From Gallionella sp. (GTDB lineage Bacteria; Pseudomonadota; Gammaproteobacteria; Burkholderiales; Gallionellaceae), in NCBI GenBank assembly GCA_028687575.1, contig JAQTZW010000001.1:124001-188000 (forward strand): a stretch of DNA of 64,000 bases, read 5' to 3'. The notes under the pieces are model-generated. The model had not been told where the DNA came from. It did no database searches and saw nothing but the letters and a program-made list of their open reading frames with translations. A program made the position numbers and the translations under genes. Shown here in pieces: positions 43,001 through 50,928 of the stretch (its first letter is position 1; every line of letters starts with the position of its first letter).

Positions 43001-45013
43001 TGTACCGAAAAGCAGGATCGCGGTAATCGCATCATCAAAGAACTAGCCCGTGCGAAAAAATCATGGGAAGCAAAGCTGGCGAAACTGTCAGGGGCAAATA
43101 AAAAGGATGACATTTTGTCCTTTGAACAGCTTGGTATTGATTGGCTGTTTGTAGATGAGGCGCACATGCACAAAAACTTGTGGAGATTCAGCAAGATGAC
43201 ACGGGTCGCCGGATTGCCTAACAGCAATTCGGAGCGGGCATTCGACATGTTCGTCAAAACTCGTCACGTCATGGAAAAACACAAGGGCAGGGCTGGCGTG
43301 GTGTTCGCAACTGGCACGCCGGTATCCAACAGCATGGCCGAGATGTGGGTGATGCAGCGATACCTGCAACCGAAGACGATGGAAGCCTACCAGGTGGGGA
43401 TGTTTGACACTTGGGCGGGAAACTTTGGGGAGTCAGTAACGGCGCTGGAGCTTGCTCCAGATGGTAGGGGTTATCGGATGCACACCCGCTTTGCGCGATT
43501 CGTCAATTTACCTGAACTGATGTCTATGTTCGGCGAGGTGGCGGATATTCGCACGGCGGAGATGTTGAAATTGCCTGTGCCGACCACGCACAAGGAAACG
43601 GTCACAATCAAGCCGACAGCGGATTTGAAAGCGTTTGTCCAAACCCTTGTGGCGCGGGCAGAAGCGATCAGAAACGGCAACGTTAGTCCTTCCGTGGATA
43701 ACATGTTGGCGATCACCAACGAGGGTCGCAAGGCTGCGTTGGATATGCGTTTGATTGATTCATTCGCTGAAGTCGAGGATGGCAAGGTGAACCATTGTGC
43801 CGAGAGAGTTTTCGGTATCTGGGGGGAAACCAAGCTGTTCCGTGGGACACAAGTCGTGTTTTGCGATTTGTCCACGCCGCTTGAAAATGGGCGGTTCAGT
43901 GTATATCAGGCGTTAAGAAGCAATTTAGTTGAACGAGGTGTTCCAATCGAAGAGATTGCTTTCATCCACGATTTTGATAGTGATTCCGCCAAGGACGAAC
44001 TGTTCAAAGCCGCGCGTGATGGGCGTACCCGCATCCTTCTGGGCAGCACGCAGAAGATGGGGGTTGGAACCAATATTCAGACTCGACTGGCGGCGTTGCA
44101 TCATCTGGACGCGCCGTGGAGACCCTCGGATGTAGAACAGCGGGAAGGGCGCATTATTCGTCAGGGCAACCTGAACGAAAGCGTGCGCATCTACCGCTAT
44201 GTAACAGAAGGGTCGTTCGATGCCTACATCTGGCAAACGCTTGAAACCAAGGCAAGATTCATTGCTCAGGTCATGCAAGGGGATACCGGGATGCGTAGTG
44301 CAGAGGATGTTGAATTGGCCGCGCTGTCGTATGCCGAGGTAAAAGCCTTGGCATCAGGCAATCCGCTGGTGTTGGAAAAAGCAGGTGTTGATACCGAGCT
44401 TGCCAAGCTGTCGTTGCTCCGCTCTCAATGGGATCAGCAACAATGGCGCAACAAGCAGGAGCTGGCGACGTTGCCAGGTCGTATCGAACGTGTCCAAGCC
44501 AGAATTACCGGCATTGAATCCGACATGGCTGCTCGACAAGATGTATCTGGTGGCAAATTCCTGATGGAAGTTGAAGGGAATCGCTATACAGACCGCGCCG
44601 AAGCGGGCAAGGCAATACTCCAAGCCGTGTACGGAAACAAAGCTAAGCGTGATCGGAACATTGGTCAGATTGCCGGATTCCCTATTGCTGCGAAAGTGAC
44701 AGTGCTTGAAGGAATGGTGCTGGTGATCCTGGGTGGTATTGAGTATCGCTGCAACCACGCGGAATCAGCACAAGGTTTTGTGCGTGTACTCGAAAATACG
44801 CTCAACCGGATGGAAATGGTGCTTCAGGGAGAGCTGGAGTATCTGGCCAGAACCGAAAAACGCATGGCTGATATTCATACCGAAGCCGTAAAGCCGTTTG
44901 ATAAGGCTGCGCGGCTGGAGTGGCTGAAACAACGGCAACGAGAAATCGAAGCCGAGCTTGACTTGAATAAGGGCGAAAACACCGCTGTTGAAGAAACGGC
45001 GGAAGTCGTCTAA
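40097..45013 (+). CDS. DarB-like N6-adenine methylase / SNF2-type helicase fusion (anti-restriction)
   Basis: A 1638-residue protein. Residues about 120-400 are a class I methyltransferase: ILEPSAGAGFFLGAMP near 178 and ISNVPFGNYQV near 245 (a variant of the NPPY motif). Residues about 820-1400 are a superfamily 2 helicase: AHVVGAGKTLTC near 857, VDEAHMHKN near 1020, GVVFATGTPVSNS, and DVEQREGRIIRQGN near 1345. A coiled-coil end follows. The layout matches phage P1 DarB and relatives in conjugative elements that protect entering DNA from type I restriction. GTG 40097 is chosen because AAGGAG lies 6 bp upstream at the position kept in all leaders here. Confidence 0.85.
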   Translation: MKPMRLKKISAAIMWLPGFEPADNMPVVLQGPDVPHREAEIIRFPKSVAAVVEKIKAVWPCLNAVTLSSLSGNVSKFDANIAAIELLRKLEDEKRQPTTEERDILNRYTGWGGIPQAFNDDQKDEAWVSRAARLKELLNESEHKSAEASTPNAHYTAPEVIEAMWRMVERLGFKGGRILEPSAGAGFFLGAMPQETAQKSTVTAIELDQLSARILKTLYGDFGVNVIQGGFEATKLPAGFYDLAISNVPFGNYQVPELRNVPYANFLIHDYFFAKAMEVVRPGGLVVFITSSGTMDKHDDKVRQYLGSKANLVAAVRLPNTAFKKIANTEVTTDILVLQKPLEGRSSKKGWMETITLPETSPIYQPCKEYWRRQSIACNQYFAANPQWVIGKLTLTENGYSKSTGCVFDGNFEEALAHKVFLFPENIYTAIQNSEQPKELKPTLLGYNDQGRPGFRVINGQVYETTDGLEALQFIAPQKTLERIMGMCSIRDAARKIIRSQVETENEAILATYRLLLNIEYDNFVAQYGNISEKANRRAFKSDPDLPLLMSLERGDEETQSAEKADIFTQRTVGVFKRVDHCETSEDALLVSLSECGSIVENRIAELLGKPSCAAMKELEERGAVFLDPETDHWETKDSYLSGDVRKKLSAARVSGERYSRNAQALEAVIPDDLTPGEIGARIGSTWIPTGDYEAFLDETLECNGNAVTFNQAAGAWNIETHYSTKYSIPATQKFGTERVNAADLFDQALNQTVPTVYDPDKVNPDKRVVNQKETIAAREKQQLLKDTFQEWLWQDQERATRLARLYNDTFNCVVSRQYDGQHLVLPGFSRIYRLHDHQKNAIWRIVASQRNTLLAHVVGAGKTLTCICAGMELRRLGRASKPMYVVPNHMLHQFAAEFLRAYPGANILIASKDDLQGDKRRQLLSRIATGDWDGVLITHASFERIKMSDEFMEEYIQNEIDQIEDAMCTEKQDRGNRIIKELARAKKSWEAKLAKLSGANKKDDILSFEQLGIDWLFVDEAHMHKNLWRFSKMTRVAGLPNSNSERAFDMFVKTRHVMEKHKGRAGVVFATGTPVSNSMAEMWVMQRYLQPKTMEAYQVGMFDTWAGNFGESVTALELAPDGRGYRMHTRFARFVNLPELMSMFGEVADIRTAEMLKLPVPTTHKETVTIKPTADLKAFVQTLVARAEAIRNGNVSPSVDNMLAITNEGRKAALDMRLIDSFAEVEDGKVNHCAERVFGIWGETKLFRGTQVVFCDLSTPLENGRFSVYQALRSNLVERGVPIEEIAFIHDFDSDSAKDELFKAARDGRTRILLGSTQKMGVGTNIQTRLAALHHLDAPWRPSDVEQREGRIIRQGNLNESVRIYRYVTEGSFDAYIWQTLETKARFIAQVMQGDTGMRSAEDVELAALSYAEVKALASGNPLVLEKAGVDTELAKLSLLRSQWDQQQWRNKQELATLPGRIERVQARITGIESDMAARQDVSGGKFLMEVEGNRYTDRAEAGKAILQAVYGNKAKRDRNIGQIAGFPIAAKVTVLEGMVLVILGGIEYRCNHAESAQGFVRVLENTLNRMEMVLQGELEYLARTEKRMADIHTEAVKPFDKAARLEWLKQRQREIEAELDLNKGENTAVEETAEVV

Positions 45014-45020
45014 AGTTCTT

Positions 45021-45046
45021 CCACCCCTTGATTGGGGTGGCTTTTT
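45021..45046 (+). terminator. Intrinsic terminator after the methylase-helicase gene
   Basis: CCACCCC (45021-45027) and GGGGTGG (45034-45040), then CTTTTT. It closes the second rightward unit. Confidence 0.8.
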
Positions 45047-45071
45047 ATGACGCACTCCACGAGTGCGTCAT
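45047..45071. repeat. 11-bp dyad recurring after terminators
   Basis: ATGACGCACTC-CAC-GAGTGCGTCAT is a perfect inverted repeat. Nearly the same dyad is at 38471-38491, also directly after a terminator and before a 50-bp block. It may serve as a second terminator or as a protein-binding site. Confidence 0.7.
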
Positions 45072-45108
45072 AAAAAGAGAATTCATGCTCATCGCGTAAT
45101 GCCTTGAG

Positions 45109-45158
45109 TTGATATTGGTGGCTGGCCAATCCAAACAAACAGAAGACGAGCAATCGTC
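45109..45158 (+). promoter_or_regulatory. Conserved 50-bp transcription-unit block, copy C
   Basis: TTGATATTGG start, stem GACGA-GCAA-TCGTC at the end. Copies B and C also share about 30 bp upstream. It starts the unit radC-ardC-PRTRC. Confidence 0.75.
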
Positions 45159-45185
45159 AATGAAGCACCGAAGCAATATCAAATC

Positions 45186-45255
45186 AACCCACACGGGGAC
45201 ACTTCCCCGTATGGGTTTGTGTCCCCTTTTTTTCGTTAAAAAGGAGACGCAAATG
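45186..45255 (+). promoter_or_regulatory. Bistable leader, copy 10 (before radC)
   Basis: Stem 1 pairs 45187-45199 with 45204-45216 in 12 of 13 positions with a CACT loop. The terminator-like stem pairs GGGGACAC (45195-45202) with GTGTCCCC (45219-45226), then T7. Stem 3 pairs TTTGTGTC and CCTTTTT with AAAAAGG and GACGCAAA around a six-base loop. Confidence 0.88.
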
Positions 45256-45870
45256 ACCTACCAAACCATCGCAGCACAAAGCCTCAGCACCCCCGACTTG
45301 CTGGCTATGTTGGTCGGGAAAGATAAGGCTCAAGCACTTTCGCATACTTCGCTTTCCGTGTTGTTTGGAATGCGCGCCAACCGCCAAACTACGGTTGTCT
45401 GCGAAAAGCAACCTCAGTACGCGCCTGCATCGATCATCTCAGCAGCAAAAGAGCTGGTTATGCGTGCGCTATCCGAGGACATCACACAAAACCCAATCAA
45501 CCTCAATAATCCAGTTGAAGTTAAGAAATATCTGAAGTTGTTGTTGGGTGGGCGGCAGCAAGAGGTGTTTGTGGTGTTGTTTCTCGACACGCAACACCGA
45601 TTGATCGCCGCCGAAGAGTTATTTCACGGCACGCTGACGCAAACCAGTGTGTATCCGCGCGAGGTTGTAAAACGTGCGCTGATGCACAACGCGGCGGCAG
45701 TCCTATTGGCTCACAACCATCCTTCCGGTCTGGCCGAACCAAGTCAGGCCGATCAACTATTGACCAATGCGCTGAAACAGGCATTGGCACTGGTAGATGT
45801 GCGTGCGCTGGATCACTTCATTATTGGTGACGAAAGCGCATTGTCATTCGCCGAAAGGGGGCTGATATGA
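45253..45870 (+). CDS. radC: RadC-family JAB-domain protein
   Basis: A 205-residue RadC homologue. The JAB/MPN metal site is [16 protein letters not shown] (H-x-H...S...D) near residues 155-170. [26 protein letters not shown] is the family core. The N-terminal helix-hairpin-helix region of full-length RadC is reduced. Mobile elements often carry such copies; the enzymatic role is unsettled. AAAGGAG lies upstream. Confidence 0.92.
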   Translation: MTYQTIAAQSLSTPDLLAMLVGKDKAQALSHTSLSVLFGMRANRQTTVVCEKQPQYAPASIISAAKELVMRALSEDITQNPINLNNPVEVKKYLKLLLGGRQQEVFVVLFLDTQHRLIAAEELFHGTLTQTSVYPREVVKRALMHNAAAVLLAHNHPSGLAEPSQADQLLTNALKQALALVDVRALDHFIIGDESALSFAERGLI

Positions 45871-46103
45871 ACAGTATCGCCTATGTTGGGAGTTGTCCGG
45901 TTACCAAGGGCGATTTAAAACGCTTGAAGAAAATGTCTCGACTGGCCAAGCAATTTGCCTCGCTACATTCGGGGTTATCAGACGGGTGTAATTACGCCCT
46001 GTTTGAGATGCATTGCGAAGATTCCTCTGTGAATCATATTGCATGTGTCATAGAGGACGTTACAAACGAGGCAGTTGATAGTCTGACAAGAGCGTTTCAT
46101 TAA
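45867..46103 (+). CDS. Small protein downstream of radC
   Basis: A 78-residue protein overlapping radC by 4 bp (ATGA). It has four cysteines spread along the chain and a basic N-terminal third ([17 protein letters not shown]). Unknown function. Confidence 0.65.
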   Translation: MNSIAYVGSCPVTKGDLKRLKKMSRLAKQFASLHSGLSDGCNYALFEMHCEDSSVNHIACVIEDVTNEAVDSLTRAFH

Positions 46104-46176
46104 CCACCCAACTGGGGACTTCGTTCCCCTTGGGGCGTGAGGTCTCCATTTTTTTCATTAAGAGGAGATCACCATG
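46104..46176 (+). promoter_or_regulatory. Bistable leader, copy 11
   Basis: GGGGAC (46114-46119) pairs with GTCTCC instead of the usual GTGTCCC (one G-T pair), with T7 after an A. Stem 1: CCAACTGGGGA/TCCCCTTGG. AGAGGAG is the SD. Confidence 0.75.
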
Positions 46177-47009
46177 TTTTTTGAAACGACGATAGACAAG
46201 CGCAGCAAAAAAGCGATGATTGATTTTTGGCTGGTCATTATAGATACAACACCATGAACGGCTGGAATCACTCAACAAGCTATGCGCACTGCATAAAGGT
46301 CAATAAACTTGGCCTGACTTCCGAACAATCGAATGCGGCATACGACATGCTGCAAACAGATTTTTGGAATGAAATTGACGAACCAATTGCAGATTTCACC
46401 TCAGAAATGAGTGGGAGCTACACGATTGGAACTAACGGACGATCCAACGGCTACCTCGTTCTCTATAAAAGCGAGTATGAGTTGACTGGATACAAATCTT
46501 ATTGCCGCACCTGTGGGCAACGAAACTTCAAGCTGGTGCATGATGCTGCGAAGTCAGCGGATCATGCCTTTATTGAGGCGTATGTGTTTCGCAATGGCGG
46601 GTGTTGGGTAGATGCAATTTACCTGGCAGAACCCGCCATCGCAGCAATCGAACTGTCGGATGAGGAGAAACTTTCCATGGTTCAATCAGCGAAACTTGCT
46701 TGCAAAGACGCGACCATCGGCAATAAGTGTGGTGCATGTGGCACTGAAGGCGAACATGGCCGTGTTAATTACACGCGACCACAAAAACGCTTGTCAGTGT
46801 CAGGAAAGAATGTTGACCAGAATGAAGATTTTTCTGAATGGTCGTTGCCTGAACTTCGTAATCGCGTTGAACTGGTTCGCCGGTTCGATCAAGCGTGTGA
46901 CGAAATTCGGGATAATTTCATTGGGCTTATTAGCACCTGTAAGGTTGTCGAAGAGGTCGTAATGATCCCAAAGACTGTGAAGCGGATTGAATGCTGCCAC
47001 GCATCTTGA
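46174..47009 (+). pseudogene. Mobile-element protein gene with a one-base frameshift near its start
   Basis: From ATG 46174 (right SD, right leader) the frame reads FFETTIDKRSKKAMIDFW and stops at TGA 46255-46257. The true body continues in another frame as AGHYRYNTMNGWNHSTSYAH and on to 47009. One extra T in the TTTTT run near 46223 would join them as MIDFLAGHYRYNTMN. The body (about 260 residues) has zinc-type cysteine pairs CRTCGQRNF and CGACGTEG. Similar proteins occur in conjugative elements without known function. It is either a real frameshift, a slippage site or a sequencing error. Confidence 0.7.
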
Positions 47010-47039
47010 AATAAGTAATTAGTCGGTTGATCCGACTCT

Positions 47040-47111
47040 AACCCAACTGGGGACACCTCCCCATTGGGGCATGGTGTCCCTTTTTTGTTTCATCAAAAGG
47101 AGAATGCCATG
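47040..47111 (+). promoter_or_regulatory. Bistable leader, copy 12 (before ardC)
   Basis: GGGGACAC (47049-47056) with GTGTCCC, T6. Stem 1: CCCAACTGGGGA/TCCCCATTGGGG with one bulge. Stem 3: CATGG/CCATG and CCTTTT/AAAAGG. Confidence 0.85.
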
Positions 47112-47972
47112 CAAGAAATATCAAATCGCCCCGATTGGGGCAAGCTGTTTTTGGACGCTCTTTCCTGCCCAGGAAAGATTTCTGAGGCGTACTCGGTATT
47201 CCATGAGTACAGCCTTGGCAATGCAATTCTTGCTGCGCTTCAATTAACAGCCAGAGGTTTGCAGCTATCGCCCATTGCCTCCTTCAATAAATGGAAGCAA
47301 TTAGGGCGGTGCGTTCAAAAAGGCCAGAAGGCAATCGCTTTGGTGATGCCAGTTACCGTCAAAGCCAAGTCGAAAGACGAGGATGAACGCGGTGCAGCTA
47401 ACGCAGAAGTAGATGCCAACACGCAAGCCAAGGGTTCGGGACGCACCATTTTCATCCTGAAAAATAACTGGTTTGCGTTAAGCCAGACAGAAGGCGCGGA
47501 GTATGCGCACGAAGTCGTTATTCCTGAATGGGACAAGGCGCAAGCCCTGTCTGTACTGGAAATTACGGAAGGGCACTTCAATTTAACGGACGGCAATACC
47601 CAAGGGTACGCAGTCCCGAACGAGAAGCGCCTGGCGATCAACCCGCTTGCCGCCATGCCGTGGAAGACGTTGTTCCATGAAATGGCTCACTGTCTGATGC
47701 ACTCGAAGGAGACACAGATGGCAGACGGCAACGTGTTGCCACGAGACATCAAAGAGGCTGAAGCTGAATCGGTGGCGTATTTGTGTTGCGCAACACTTGG
47801 ATTGCCGGGGTTGGATGAAAGTCGCGGCTACATTCAGGGCTGGCTGGGTTCAAAGGAGCGATCCGATGAGTTCGGCAAGAAGAGCGCGGCACGGGTATTT
47901 TCTGCGGCTAACAAGATACTCAAAGCAGGCACGGAAGCTGCGAGAGCAGGGGAAGTGTGCAATGAGCAATAA
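47109..47972 (+). CDS. ardC: ArdC-family anti-restriction protein
   Basis: A 287-residue protein. The N-terminal single-stranded DNA-binding domain (about 1-115) has YSLGNAILAALQLTARG and SFNKWKQLGRCVQKGQKAI. The C-terminal zincin part has FHEMAHCLMHSK (HExxH) near residue 197 and a glutamate in EAEAESVAYLCC. ArdC-type proteins protect incoming single-stranded plasmid DNA from restriction during conjugation. Confidence 0.9.
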   Translation: MQEISNRPDWGKLFLDALSCPGKISEAYSVFHEYSLGNAILAALQLTARGLQLSPIASFNKWKQLGRCVQKGQKAIALVMPVTVKAKSKDEDERGAANAEVDANTQAKGSGRTIFILKNNWFALSQTEGAEYAHEVVIPEWDKAQALSVLEITEGHFNLTDGNTQGYAVPNEKRLAINPLAAMPWKTLFHEMAHCLMHSKETQMADGNVLPRDIKEAEAESVAYLCCATLGLPGLDESRGYIQGWLGSKERSDEFGKKSAARVFSAANKILKAGTEAARAGEVCNEQ

Positions 47973-48189
47973 AGTCAAAACAGAAATCATGCACACGTCC
48001 TCCGAAGGTGTTCGTTTTTTAACGCCGACCGGATGGAAGGTTTTGTGCGATGGACATGGTGATGCCCGCTTAACGGGTGGCGTTTGGACGTACAAAAGCG
48101 ACAAAGAAGAAGCACATCGAATGCAGCAAGAGCGATGGAAGGAAATCAAAGCTCGCTCTGATCGTTACTACTCCCAATGTTGGGTGTAG
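47962..48189 (+). CDS. Small protein overlapping the ardC end
   Basis: A 75-residue protein starting at ATG 47962 within the last codons of ardC, with GGGGAAG upstream. It contains GVRFLTPTGWKVLCDGHGDARLTGGVWTYKS, a compact beta-rich part, and a charged helical tail. Function unknown. Confidence 0.6.
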   Translation: MSNKVKTEIMHTSSEGVRFLTPTGWKVLCDGHGDARLTGGVWTYKSDKEEAHRMQQERWKEIKARSDRYYSQCWV

Positions 48190-48201
48190 CAGCTAATTAA
48201 C

Positions 48202-48270
48202 TAACCCACACGGGGACACTTCCCCGTCAGGGTTTGTGTCCCCTTAATTTTGTTAAGGAGACACAACATG
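48202..48270 (+). promoter_or_regulatory. Bistable leader, copy 13 (before PRTRC parB)
   Basis: GGGGACAC (48212-48219) with GTGTCCCC; the T-tract is broken (TTAATTTT), so termination would be weak. Stem 1 is ACCCACACGGGGA/TCCCCGTCAGGGT. Stem 3: TTGTGTC and CCTTAA with AAGG and GACACAA. Confidence 0.82.
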
Positions 48271-49956
48271 CAGCAACAAAACATTTCACACATGCGTGTG
48301 AGCAACATCCGCCAGGGGAGAAATCCCCGTGCTTATTTTGATCCAGTCGAAATGGCCGAAATGGAAGCGTCAGTCTCTGCAAAGGGAGTGATTCAACCAA
48401 TCTTGATTCGTCCGGTTGAAGACTGGTTTGAAATTGTTGCCGGTGAGCGTCGTTGGCGTGCAGCTAAGAATGTGCATGGTGACAATTACGAAATCCCCGT
48501 CCTTGTGAAAAACATCACCTCGGAAGAGGCCGATGAGCTGGCTCTGATTGAGAACATTCAGCGCGCCAACATGAGTCCAACCGAAGAAGCCGCAGCAGCA
48601 GCCAGAATTCTTGGTCGTTGTGAAGGTAACCGTGACGAAGCAGCCAATCGTCTGGGTTGGACACGCAAAACGCTGGATAAGCGCCTTGCGCTGATGAACT
48701 GTAGTCTGTCTGTGATGACTGCCCTGAATGAACGCAAGATCCAACTGGGTCATGCCGAATTGCTGGCGGCCACACCGAAGGATAGACAGGAGAAGGTGAT
48801 TGCCAATCTGCTTTCACGGCCATCGCTTCCAACTGTTGCTATATTCAAAGCGGGTTTGGAAGAAATTTCCCAGGCGATGTCCTTAGCAATTTTCGATAAA
48901 ACAGACTGTGCAAGCTGTCATCACAACAGTGGGAACCAACAAGCATTGTTTGCCGAGGCGGTATCTGCGGGGCATTGCACAAACAGCGAGTGTTTCAACA
49001 AGAAGACTGAGGACGTGTTGGAAGCCAAGAAGCAGTCCCTGGCAGAAAACTACCCTTGCGTTGTCATCGTCCGCCCGGGCGAGAACAACACAGTCATCAA
49101 GTTGGTCGCAGAAGGTGCGACAGGCGTTGGTGCAGAACAAGCAGCAGCTTGCCGTAGTTGCAAGTCATACGGCGCGGCAATCAGTGCGGTACCCGGCAAA
49201 GTGGGTAACGTATATGAATCGCAATGCTTCGATTCCTCATGTCACACCAGGAAAGTCGGTGAACATTTGTTGGCGGAAAAGAAATCGGCTGAAAATCCGA
49301 CGACTGTTCCAACAACGGCTAAATCGGCTGATTTGAAGGTTGTGACTGGGAAGGGGGCGGAGAAATCCACAACCACACCAAAATCTGCCATGACCTCTGT
49401 TCAGGACACTCAGCGTGTCGTGGAGTATCGGATCGGCATCTGGCGTAAGGCGTTGAAGAAAGAATTATTCGCAGATCCACATAAGAACTTGTGCGTGCTC
49501 ATCGGTGTAATGATGACGCGCGGAGGGACGAATGTGTCATCTACAAAACTGGCAACCGGTTTTGAATCGCTAACATCGCAAAAGCCACCCGTCAGTAATG
49601 TCGGTGATGCGGCTGCGATGGTTGCGAATGCGAACGACACAGTGCGCGCTCAAATGCTGTCTGGGATCGTAATTTCAATCACGGACAGCATCGAGAAATC
49701 GCATCTGCCGGAAATGCTCAAATTCATGCAGGTGGATTTGGTAAAACACTGGAAACTGAACGCAGAGTTCCTTGAATTGCTCACCAAAAGCGAGATAGAG
49801 GTCATTGCGGAAGAACTCGGACTGAGGGCCGCGCTTGGCGAGAAATACGCTAAAGCAATCGGCGGCAAAAAGGACGAGATGATTAAAGCACTCCTGGCGG
49901 TCAAAGGCTTCGTTTACGAAGGCAAGATTCCAAAGGCTTTGCAGTTCACTGCTTAA
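48268..49956 (+). CDS. PRTRC system ParB-family protein
   Basis: A 562-residue ParB relative. The ParB/Srx N-terminal domain shows RQGRNPRAYFDPVEMAEMEASV and VAGERRWRAAK, and the helix-turn-helix has NRLGWTRKTLDKRLALM. The middle holds cysteine groups (CASCHHNSG, CTNSECF, CRSCKSYG, CFDSSCH) that likely bind zinc. It heads the PRTRC cassette (ParB-related, ThiF-related), a plasmid module of unknown biochemical job. It has its own leader and AAGGAG SD. Confidence 0.9.
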   Translation: MQQQNISHMRVSNIRQGRNPRAYFDPVEMAEMEASVSAKGVIQPILIRPVEDWFEIVAGERRWRAAKNVHGDNYEIPVLVKNITSEEADELALIENIQRANMSPTEEAAAAARILGRCEGNRDEAANRLGWTRKTLDKRLALMNCSLSVMTALNERKIQLGHAELLAATPKDRQEKVIANLLSRPSLPTVAIFKAGLEEISQAMSLAIFDKTDCASCHHNSGNQQALFAEAVSAGHCTNSECFNKKTEDVLEAKKQSLAENYPCVVIVRPGENNTVIKLVAEGATGVGAEQAAACRSCKSYGAAISAVPGKVGNVYESQCFDSSCHTRKVGEHLLAEKKSAENPTTVPTTAKSADLKVVTGKGAEKSTTTPKSAMTSVQDTQRVVEYRIGIWRKALKKELFADPHKNLCVLIGVMMTRGGTNVSSTKLATGFESLTSQKPPVSNVGDAAAMVANANDTVRAQMLSGIVISITDSIEKSHLPEMLKFMQVDLVKHWKLNAEFLELLTKSEIEVIAEELGLRAALGEKYAKAIGGKKDEMIKALLAVKGFVYEGKIPKALQFTA

Positions 49957-49958
49957 CA

Positions 49959-50031
49959 ACCCAACCGGGGACACTTCCCCGTAAGGGCATGGTGTCCCTT
50001 TTTTGTTTTTCTAAAAAGGAGATTTACCATG
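49959..50031 (+). promoter_or_regulatory. Bistable leader, copy 14 (before PRTRC E)
   Basis: GGGGACAC (49967-49974) with GTGTCCC, T6. Stem 3: CATGGT/ACCATG with TTTTT/AAAAAGG. Stem 1 is reduced to CGGGGA/TCCCCG plus CCC/GGG. Confidence 0.8.
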
Positions 50032-50493
50032 TTTACTGCACTTCAAACTTTGCTGGCCACCTTGGCTAGTCTGACTGTCTCTCTGGCCGCAAACACGGAT
50101 GGCACCATTACGGTGACTGTCATTCCGAAAGGCGGCAAAGAAGGTAACACCCTCGATACCCCGCTGACACTCACCGGCACTGCCGCTGAGTTGGATGAGG
50201 GATTCGCTGGCATCTTGACCAGCTATGCGAACAAGCGTCAAAACTTGTCCGACCAACTGGCCGCGACAGAAGCGATCCTGGAAGCAGCACAAAAGGAAGC
50301 TGCTGACAAAGCGAAGAAGTCCATCGCCAAGCCGGCCAATAAAACATCCGCACCGATCACTGATGAGGAAGCAGGTTCGGGTGACGAGGACGATGATGAA
50401 GGGGGCGCAAGCTGCACCGCGCCCACATCACCGATTTCTACAGAAGCTTGCACACCTGCGGCGGCACCAGATGCCAAAGCCTTGTGGGATTAA
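50029..50493 (+). CDS. PRTRC system protein E
   Basis: A 154-residue protein with the protein E body (MFTALQTLLATLASLTVSLAAN; ITVTVIPKGGKE; TGTAAELDEGFAGILTSYANKRQNL) and an acidic, disordered tail. It is the second member of the cassette, in the usual order ParB-E-C. Confidence 0.88.
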   Translation: MFTALQTLLATLASLTVSLAANTDGTITVTVIPKGGKEGNTLDTPLTLTGTAAELDEGFAGILTSYANKRQNLSDQLAATEAILEAAQKEAADKAKKSIAKPANKTSAPITDEEAGSGDEDDDEGGASCTAPTSPISTEACTPAAAPDAKALWD

Positions 50494-50508
50494 GGGGAGG
50501 ATGACGAA

Positions 50509-50718
50509 ATGGCTATCCAAACTACAACCCTGACTCGCTCATTTTCGTATGGCGGCATGACGCTTCCTGATCCTGGGAAAAGTTTGTCACTTGACGACGT
50601 CCGCGATGTTTATGCAGCCGCTTACCCTGAACTGGTCTCTGCCTCCATTGAGGGGCCGGAAAAGAGGGGCGACAACTTGATCTACACGTTCAAAAAGGGC
50701 GTGGGGACGAAGGGGTAA
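50509..50718 (+). CDS. PRTRC system protein C
   Basis: A 69-residue protein with FSYGGMTLPDPGKSLSLDDVRDVYAAAYPELVSA, typical for protein C: a ubiquitin-like small fold has been proposed for such partners of ThiF/JAB systems, which I mention as inference. GGGGAGG lies before ATG 50509. Confidence 0.88.
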   Translation: MAIQTTTLTRSFSYGGMTLPDPGKSLSLDDVRDVYAAAYPELVSASIEGPEKRGDNLIYTFKKGVGTKG

Positions 50719-50721
50719 ATT

Positions 50722-50928
50722 ATGGAGTCATCAGTGAGAGCTAGGTTAAAAGCCTTATCAAAGGGTGACTCACCAACCAGGCGGGCAGGGCTAGTGATAG
50801 TCCCGCCTGCGTCTGAAGAGGAGCAATCATGCGTAACAGCATTGGTTCAACTCGTGCATTCGTCAAAGAATGCACGAAAGGAAGACCTGTTGCTGCCTCC
50901 TCCGGGGGCTTTGCCACTTGTTTTCTGA
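50722..50928 (+). CDS. Possible small gene overlapping PRTRC F
   Basis: A 68-residue frame starting 4 bp after protein C, with AAGGGG before the ATG. It contains SPTRRAGLVIVPPASEEEQSCVTALVQLV, which reads like a protein. It overlaps the first 100 bp of PRTRC F in another frame, so one of the two must have unusual codon constraints. It may be a real cassette member or a shadow. Confidence 0.45.
   Translation: MESSVRARLKALSKGDSPTRRAGLVIVPPASEEEQSCVTALVQLVHSSKNARKEDLLLPPPGALPLVF

Noticed and set aside
45021-45071. Dyads after terminators as attachment sites
   Set aside because: They occur within the element before two transcription units and no integrase gene is near; a regulatory or terminator role is simpler.
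33281-50031. Repeated GGGGACAC leaders as CRISPR or insertion-sequence ends
   Set aside because: They always stand directly before an SD and start codon, on one strand, with varied intervals of full genes between them.
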